A stretch of 64,000 nucleotides of DNA from Ramazzottius varieornatus (Eukaryota > Tardigrada > Eutardigrada > Parachela > Ramazzottiidae). Shown piece after piece: positions 57,244 through 64,000 of this stretch. Every line of letters starts with the position of its first letter. Positions within the stretch are counted from its first letter, which is position 1. Location of the stretch: the NCBI GenBank assembly GCA_001949185.1, contig BDGG01000010.1, positions 104,469 to 168,468 of the forward strand, given 5' to 3'. The position numbers were made by a program, and so were the translations under genes. Under the pieces are notes generated by a model. The model did no database searches. It had not been told where the DNA came from and saw only the letters and a program-made list of their open reading frames with translations.

Positions 57244-57937
57244 ATTGTAATCGGTGGACGGTCCTATTGTCCTCGGGTGATTATCGAGAAGGAACAGCCA
57301 TAAGTGAGATGTCCTCAACGGCGGCCTTGAAACAAGACGCAAAGAAGCCAGGCACTGATCAGCAGCCCTACATCTCCGTGGCGAATCCGTCCCAAATAAC
57401 TGAGCAGTGAAGGTTCAAAAACCTTCATCTAATTCAGTGTTGTCCGAAAAACTCCCATTTTTATTTGGAGTATGTGTCAATGTTTTCTGGTGCTTTTGAT
57501 CAACATGGTGTCTTTCGTTCACTCAAGAACTTCAAATAATCGGGTGGATGAGGGCACTTTGAAATTCAACTTTGGTCTCCGGAACACCAGTATTCCGCGG
57601 AGCAAGAAACAGTTAGATAATAGTATAAGGGGCTCTAGGTGGCTCTCACGGTTTCGCGAAAATGCGTGAAATGAAATTTTAGAAGGATAGGGAACTTTGA
57701 GCTGAAAACCGAGTTTAAACTTCATAGGGTCAAAATTTGCACATGCGCCAGCCATCAATCTACAAGTCAACCTTTCACCGACAATTGTGCAATGAACTGG
57801 AATCATCACTTTTCGGTATCTAAAACCTTACTCCTTCCTTTGTTCTTGAACCCTAATGCTTCAGCACTTTGTATTTTGACTATCCAGAACTAACCATTCT
57901 AGTCTGCTCGTTTGCCGGCAACCTAGTCCTCCATAAT
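57244..57937. other. Spacer without recognised gene
   Basis: Two overlapping ORFs near 57472-57809 on opposite strands lack support. Confidence 0.4.
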
Positions 57938-58077
57938 GTAAATATTCGCTGCATCCGCGCAGTACGTACGCGTACGTGACGATGCACCCCCGAAGGGGGT
58001 TGCGCAATCCCTGAACCAGACCGAGGCTGTACTTCACTTGTACGACGGCGTTATGCGCGGATGTAGCGAATATTTAC
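57938..58077. mobile_element. Short foldback MITE
   Basis: GTAAATATTCGCTGCATCCG and CGGATGTAGCGAATATTTAC are near-perfect inverted ends (the stem continues through CGCGCA / TGCGCG). The centre includes GTACGTACGCGTACGTGAC and a CCCCCGAAGGGGG hairpin. Confidence 0.75.
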
Positions 58078-58736
58078 GGTACATGTCCACATGGCTACAT
58101 TCTCTGTCCACGTGTGGACGGAATATTATTCTTTTGTTTTAGCCTCTTATTTTGTGTCAATTCCTCTTCTCGTTCGATAATCTCCCGAGAGTTTGCCGAA
58201 GTGAAAGCTCCCATGTCGTGAGTCACTTTCGTGGTCTTTCCATACCTTGCCTGTCGTAGGAGAGATAGTTCAGTTAACGGAAAAGATAACCTGGAACGGC
58301 GTGGTGCGTCTCACGACGCTCTACTGCCGTCTTGCTACCTCTGAGCTTCTGATTTGTTTTAGAAGAATAAAGATGAATACTTCTTACTTTAGAAACCGAG
58401 AAAAGGTAGTTTGAGGCAGTAATTGCTGACATCAAGCCCGGATATCTCCATGCCGGCCATCTCGTATGTCGAGCCAAAAAACCAAGAAATAAGAACAGGG
58501 GTCCTATTCGGTTTACGTAATGGCAAAATTTTGTCATCTCGGCACCTGATGTCTTTGGTGTGGTTCTGCGATGTTTATCATGAGATACTATGCAATGGTT
58601 TGCCAAGCAGATCTGCGCCGGATGAGAAAGAGAAGAATACAGGTGTTGGGAGTTAGGTGACTGATACAAGACATTACAAGCACACTGTACACAGTAGGTA
58701 GCGTAAAGATTAGCTCATACAGTGTATTTGGTACGC
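58078..58736. other. Region just downstream of the K2P-2 stop
   Basis: A minus-strand frame at 58274-58669 has no domain and is probably 3' UTR or chance. Confidence 0.4.
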
Positions 58737-61376
58737 TTATGTTCCATGGTCCACCTGAGTAGCTACGATGATTCTTTCCTGTTCCTCGTTCTGCTCTCCA
58801 TTCCTCACAACACAAGACTGTCTCCTTTCATGGCATTCATCAGACGGCCGTCTTTCATGCGGCAGAATCCCCACACATTTTGCCAGTGAAACGGCGTACC
58901 ACCTCACCTGCTCTTGCATGAGGTTAAAACAGCAAGCAATCAACGCCAACCCCAGCAAGACATACACACAACAGCCAATCAGTTTCTGGCTGGAAGGATC
59001 CTGCTCCAGCATGGCACCCGGCACCAAGTCTCCGAAGCCGATGGTCGTCAGCGTCACAAAGCAAAAGTAGAACGCATCCAAGAAGGGCCAGTCTTCCCAC
59101 AGCGCGAACAACAACGACCCACTCAACACGTAGCTGATCATGATTAGAAGGCAACAGACGACTGGAACGTGGACTTTGCGTTTCTTTGGAGTTTCTTCGG
59201 TCTGTGTGCCGTCCGCTACAGTTTGATCCAGTCGCTCAATTTCGAAGAGAGATGGCGCTGCTTGGCTTGGCTCGCTGTCACGCTTGGAGTGTCTTCGGAC
59301 ACGGATGCTGCATCGAGAGGCGCGACGGTAGTTGGGATCAAGACCGTCGGCAGAACAGCTGAACAAGTGGGCGAAAAGTCGGCGAAAGATGACAGCTAGA
59401 CAGATACCGATATTGCGGAGGAAGAGTAGCATGATGGGGATACCGACGATGGCGTACAGGACTGTCACCATCTTGCCTTGAAGAGTGCTGGGTGTCACGT
59501 GTCCGTAGCCTGAGAAGAACGTAACTCAACCTCAAGACAAGAGATAGACGCTTACATGCACTAATGACCAGTTTGTTCAGTAAACTCCGTGGGTTTTGGC
59601 GGCGGAAGAAAAACAACCACAGAAACCCATGGTATAGGCCGTTATGCTACAATTATGCTACACTTTGATCGTGTATTTGCATCCACAACTCCGGGCCTGA
59701 GTATGGACCTTGGCTGAGACTCGTGGGAGTAAATGTGGTCCTTGGTTTGTGTTTTATGTCCAGTAATAAGCAGATAATCAGTGGTTGCGGCTAAATTGTT
59801 CTGGTGTCCCTGGCGTTTCTAATAATGATTCTGTTATGAAATCTAATCACGCTCGCGTCGCAAAAATTACATCATTAACTTACCGATGGTCGTGATTACG
59901 GAAAAGGCATAGAGGAACGAGCTGGCGAGAGTCCATTCCCCCGACGTTCTTTTTCCATTGTCCACGCCCTGTTGCTTCTGATAGACGATCCAACTTCCAC
60001 TGTGTTGATCGAGTTCCTGCCTCTTCCTTTCATAACGGACACTCCCATTACTCTTCTGCAGAATTGAACCCAGTCAAATCCAGAGTTAGCAGCTAACTGT
60101 TGAAATTTAGAATATTTATATCCAACTTCAATCTCGTTCGTCCTTACGTCTGATCCATCAGAATTATTCAGAGGAACGTCACGACAGATGGTTGTGCATT
60201 CCAGAGGAAGTACCGTTAAGGTTCCGCGACTTCTGTCGGATCGTTCAACAGAGAGATTATGTACCGACGCAAGGAGAGCGTTCAGCTGGGTTTCCGCTTG
60301 TATCGTCCAGTTATCCTGTTTGTGAGAAGCAAACATCAGCGTAAAAAAATTGGGTCATCGTAGTGAAAGGTTTCCGAGATACCCGTTAGCGTATGGTGAC
60401 GAGATGTTCAAGTTTGCTCTACTTCTGGAAAACCAATCACCGAAGTGTTGTCGTAAATCACGCTAATTGATTTCTCTCAATCCGTCAACGCACGATTTGA
60501 CTGTCAGCGCTCGACTTTAGAGTTTCCACATATGGGAGTTCGGCGATGGAGATCGACCAGATCGTTTTCCCAGATGGCGCACGTTCTCAGTACTCCTGGC
60601 CGGAAGGGCGCGCCAGTAGGAAAACGATCTGGGCGAGCTTTTCTTTAAAGTTGTGCGAAGTCAAAGTATTCCGGACAGAAAGAGCAATCACGTTGTTTCA
60701 ATAGGGGCAATTACAGTTGCCCGATTCAATCGAGAGTATGTTGAGGAGTGTTTCTGATTGTGCTGGGAGACAACCAAAGACAGGAAATTAAAGTGGCCGA
60801 AGTTGGACTCAATGTCGCGACGAACCTTCCACAAGACATTGAAGTCCAGTGTCAAGTTCCATAGGCGTTGAATGGTGGCCTGCTTCACCATGTCTAATCG
60901 CGCCTGATCCTCCAAATTTGCATTTGCGTGCCAGCCGGCATCGACACTTGATCCGAAGTGGCGCTGCGCCAAAGACTTGATGGGCTGACAGAAGGTCGTG
61001 CAGTTCTGTAAACGCAACAACAAACATACGTCACATCAGTAAAAATCGCTAATTTGGTTCACATGTGTTGCAATTTGGCAAGGCAAGAAGAACCTAGCAG
61101 CAGGATACTTTGGCAGCATAATCTGTTAACAGGTTTCTGCTGGAAAGTTTCAGCACCCCGACATACACGCATATACGGACGTACACATCTCACCTGAGAA
61201 AGATCTTCCGATGGTCCCTCGAGGTACTGAAACAGGAAACCGCCCATAATCGAATACGCCACGACAAGCGCAGTCAATCCCACATGGGAAAAGAGATATG
61301 CCGAAGTTATCCGACAGCATTTTCGGCAACCACAACGTCGCTTCCTTTTGCTGATCAGAATTACGTTTTCCGCCAT
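58737..61376 (-). CDS. Two-pore-domain potassium channel (TWK type), canonical filters
   Basis: Five exons (61376-61194, 61005-60826, 60315-60148, 60055-59884, 59509-58737) give 491 residues. M1 is FSHVGLTALVVAYSIMGGFLFQYLEGP. A long M1-P1 extracellular loop of about 150 residues has several sequons (NCT, NLT, NWT, NLS, NNS, NGS) and two Cys pairs. P1 is FLYAFSVITTIGYGHVTP, M2 is VLYAIVGIPIMLLFL. A cytosolic loop of about 85 residues holds many Arg and Ser. M3 is CCLLIMISYVLSGSLLFALW, P2 is VTLTTIGFGDLVPG, M4 is CCVYVLLGLALIACCFNLM. Both filters match K+-selective K2P channels, which set the resting potential. It lies 4.1 kb from the other K2P gene, same strand. Intron 2 carries a palindromic element. 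Confidence 0.93.
60551..60638. repeat. Palindromic intronic element, copy 12
   Basis: GACCAGATCGTTTTCCCAGA with TGGCGCAC pairs with GCGCGCCAGTAGG and AAAACGATCTGG around ACTCCTGGCC. It lies in K2P-2 intron 2 (60316-60825). Confidence 0.85.
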
Positions 61377-62716
61377 CGGAAGAAAACTCCTTGGTAAAAC
61401 GAGAACGCAAGCAAATGGGTGGAGAAACTAAATGCGAGGTGCCGGTCCTCGTGGTAGGTTAGTGAGATATTTTGGGGAACTCTTGTCACGCACAGTAAAA
61501 ACATTCAGGCACCGCTACAATACAGTCAACAATGGCTTTGTAAACGTCCGGTAACTAGCACCGTTTTATATACTGAACAAAAAAATATGGTACGACGAGA
61601 TAAGCTAACAAGTTTAAGACAACACAGCAAATGCGGATCTTGCTCGAGCCACATATGGTGTAAATAAACAAGGAGGAAAGCTCCGTGCCATTTAAGTGAG
61701 TTAGTGGCATAGAGTGCCGGTCTGGGATTCAGTTAACAGCAACTTAACGATGGGATCCTTCCTGCAGCAGACATCGTGATGCGCTTTCCCAGGGTAACAG
61801 CCTGTCCGTAGCGCAGAAAGAACCGTAGCGGGAGCCATGATGTACTGTATACAGTAGCTGTGCGGATCGCAGCGGTGGAAGATGTGTTGGGCTAGCGCAG
61901 TGAACCAGAATTGACGATATGCATGCTATTCTCGCATGAACGATTTGTCATGTCGCTCTCCAGTATCTCTGGTATCTACCATCGCTCGTCAATTAGCGTT
62001 CTCATCATACCCCCACTTTCTTTTTCGAGCTTCCGCCTGAACAGATTACGGCGTTGGACGGCGACCTGCTGGCTGCGATCTCACTTAGCGAGGTGCTTAC
62101 CAGCACGATCTAGCTTGGAAACGTCTTCTCGCGTTATGCACATGTGCACAAATGGTCTCGTGCCGGAGAAAACTGCATATTTCAAGAAAACTTCGATTCG
62201 GAAAGTTCGGATCGAGCCAGTTTTGAGTGGGTCCGCTCTGGAAATACTGTACGTACCTTGTCTCGACGCTTTCCGTCCTATCTTGGTCAGCTCAGCATTT
62301 CACAAACACAATACAGCACATTCCAATCGAGGCCTTTCGCAGCCCGAAGTATTATATTGCTTGAAGTCTCACCCCAGTTCGATACCACCTGCTTTAGATG
62401 GAACTACGTCTCGCAGTCGTATACGCGTGAACAAGTACTTGCTCCTTTACATTTACCGCTGAAACAGAGCGCCAGATGCCGCCACGCGCCGGTACTTGTA
62501 CGCAAACGCACAACTAGCCCGCCGAAGTCACTGTCGGATTCTGACGATAGTAACAGCCATGACATCTCAGCTCTACTGTACCCTAAACTTCTCACAGAAT
62601 TTGGCTTTTTGGGAGACAGCACCGACACCGTCTTTCTGCGGAGTGGCGAATTATAATTCACGCTGAGGAAAAGTTTTCAAGGATTCCGTTGATTACGAAA
62701 AAACGTTTATTGAATT
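61377..62716. other. Upstream of K2P-2; unsupported ORF
   Basis: A plus-strand frame to 62656 (up to 170 codons) has only a GTG at its start and no domain. It ends with a Ser/Asp-rich part (SLSDSDDSNSHD) that looks natural, so an unrecognised spliced gene is possible. Confidence 0.3.
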
Positions 62717-62830
62717 AGTCTTTTCCTGTTTGACAGGTATTTCTGTCAGGTTCCAACATTTGATTGATATGGTGTCACGCATTGTATGATATGGCGGCTG
62801 ACAGAAATACCTGTCAAACAGGAAAAGACT
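62717..62830. mobile_element. Perfect 33-bp inverted repeat (foldback element)
   Basis: Arms at 62717-62749 and 62798-62830 are exact reverse complements (AGTCTTTTCCTGTTTGACAG at the left edge). The loop is 48 bases. Perfect arms suggest a recent insertion or ongoing gene conversion. Confidence 0.8.
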
Positions 62831-63011
62831 TATGGCGGCGATGGCCGCCCATATTCGGAAGCGAAGAATCCCCTCGTTCGAGGAAAGCGGTATTTTCAAA
62901 CGTGGATCGTGGTGACCGAGAGATGTTTGGCCAAGAACCACCTCAACCAGCCCTCAATAACACGCCATGTTCGCATTTTCATATAGCATTCGGAGAAAGA
63001 ACCACAAGCTA

Positions 63012-63248
63012 TACTGTAATGCTTCATGAACTTCGCGAAGTGAGGCACAAACCGCGTAGGGTTTACGGGTATGATGACGCATACAGCACACGCTCACTAC
63101 GGCATAATCACTGATGTGCTGCTGAANNNNNNNNNNNNNNNNNNNNNNNNNNNNNNNNNNNNNNNNNNNNNNNNNNCAACTCAGCAATGGGCTGTTCAGT
63201 AGTACATCAGTGGACATAATTCGCGAAGCTCGTGAAGCATCACAGTAC
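63012..63248. mobile_element. Inverted repeat containing the assembly gap
   Basis: TACTGTAATGCTTCATGAAC with TTCGCGAA at the left pairs with TTCGCGAAGCTCGTGAAGCA and TCACAGTA at the right. CACTGATGTGCTGCTGAA directly left of the gap pairs with TTCAGTAGTACATCAGTG to its right. The left arm holds extra internal sequence. Confidence 0.65.
63127..63176. other. Assembly gap (50 N)
   Basis: A run of exactly 50 undetermined bases, so its true length is unknown. Confidence 0.99.
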
Positions 63249-64000
63249 TAGCTGTCCTCTGTCGCTGTCAGCGGATGAGCCAGGTAAGCAGACATGATGA
63301 CAAAGTTGGACAACCAGCCTTCTTCTGTATGAAGACTCTGCTATTCCGGACCGGAAGTCTCACAGAAAGAATCTTCAGTCTTTAGAGCCCATACAGAGGT
63401 AATCCGGCACCGGAAACTGGCTGTTTTTAAACTAACGCAACGGAATCATTGTAAGTCGGCCCCGTGGTTCACCTTTTCTGCACCTGCAATGGGCGCTTGC
63501 AGGCTGTTGGAGCACCGTTTTCTTCCGTTGTAGTTTCCCCAGGACGGATGAGAATACACCTTGTTTGTTCGCGATAACAAATACGCTGAATGCAACAAAA
63601 CCAAATCCTCAGGAGAGACTGAACGTTCCCCATCAGGCTTTGCCGTACGCACTGGGAGAGCTCTTCAGCTTCTCCAGACTTTTATGATTTTTTTGTCATG
63701 TCATATATCATGTCATGTACTATCACGTATAACATATCACGTACAGTGACGTTAAAGCACGTGGTGCATGCGTTACTGTTTACAGTCAACAGCTGGGGTT
63801 GAATGGCCACGCGGACCCGAAGCCATAAATTGAAGCTCTATAGTCTACAGTGTACGACAAAATAATCTGTTAAAAATAGGTGTTGGGGGGAGCAAGATGG
63901 ATGAAGCCAACAAAATTTGCGCATGCAGCAAAATATAATTCTCATTGACTGAGTCGTAAATAAGCTCCAGCTGCAGTATTACGCCCATTTTCAACGGTTA
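63249..64000. other. Right end of window, no recognised gene
   Basis: Small ORFs at 63446-63749 overlap on opposite strands. A stretch at about 63695-63750 has repeated CATGTCAT, ATCACGTA and TATCA words. Confidence 0.4.

Noticed and set aside
1-64000. CRISPR arrays, operons, rRNA genes
   Set aside because: None seen; the window is eukaryotic with intron-bearing genes, and the repeats are inverted, dispersed elements.

Overview
The window is nuclear DNA of a small-genome animal. Its genes have short GT-AG introns with TTTCAG or TTTGCAG acceptors. They include a LIM-homeobox factor, two-pore potassium channels, a RhoGDI and mitochondrial nuclear-encoded enzymes, and the intergenic spaces are compact. 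Gene content and compactness fit an ecdysozoan, most likely a tardigrade; that placement is inference. One 50-base run of N shows it is a draft assembly.

Left part (1-24 kb). It opens with the extracellular part of a GPR158/GPR179-like receptor (+, no 7TM part found). Next come a BTB/POZ protein (-) and an MRE11 gene lacking its 5' exons (-). From about 5.5 to 20 kb there is a repeat-rich stretch with one intact orphan rhodopsin-like GPCR, three truncated GPCR genes, two GPCR relics, a pipsqueak/CENP-B-type HTH gene, a BED-finger remnant and several inverted-repeat elements. An F-box gene (-) closes this part.

Middle part (24-45 kb). This is dense with conserved genes: RhoGDI (+), an LHX3/4-type LIM-homeobox gene (-), TMEM237 (+), a one-domain Kazal inhibitor (+), a PAN-like membrane protein (+), mitochondrial poly(A) polymerase MTPAP (-) and RFC3 (-).

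Right part (45-64 kb). A ZIP zinc transporter (+) is followed by phosphatidylserine decarboxylase PISD (+) and two K2P channels (-), one with an abnormal second selectivity filter. Foldback elements and the assembly gap follow.

The genes do not form one pathway. Themes are DNA repair and replication (MRE11, RFC3), mitochondrial function (MTPAP, PISD), signalling and excitability (GPCRs, two K2P channels, RhoGDI, LHX3/4) and cilia (TMEM237). The most unusual structural feature is a family of about 100-200 bp palindromes with a shared core (CCCAAGTGGCGCAC and its complement), found at least twelve times. Most copies sit inside introns, and one makes up most of an intron. They look like MITEs, possibly intron-generating ones. 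Exon boundaries come from reading splice sites and checking phase. Complete models for RFC3, PISD, ZIP, MTPAP, RhoGDI, TMEM237, LHX3/4, F-box, both K2P genes, the PAN-like gene and Kazal all close in frame.
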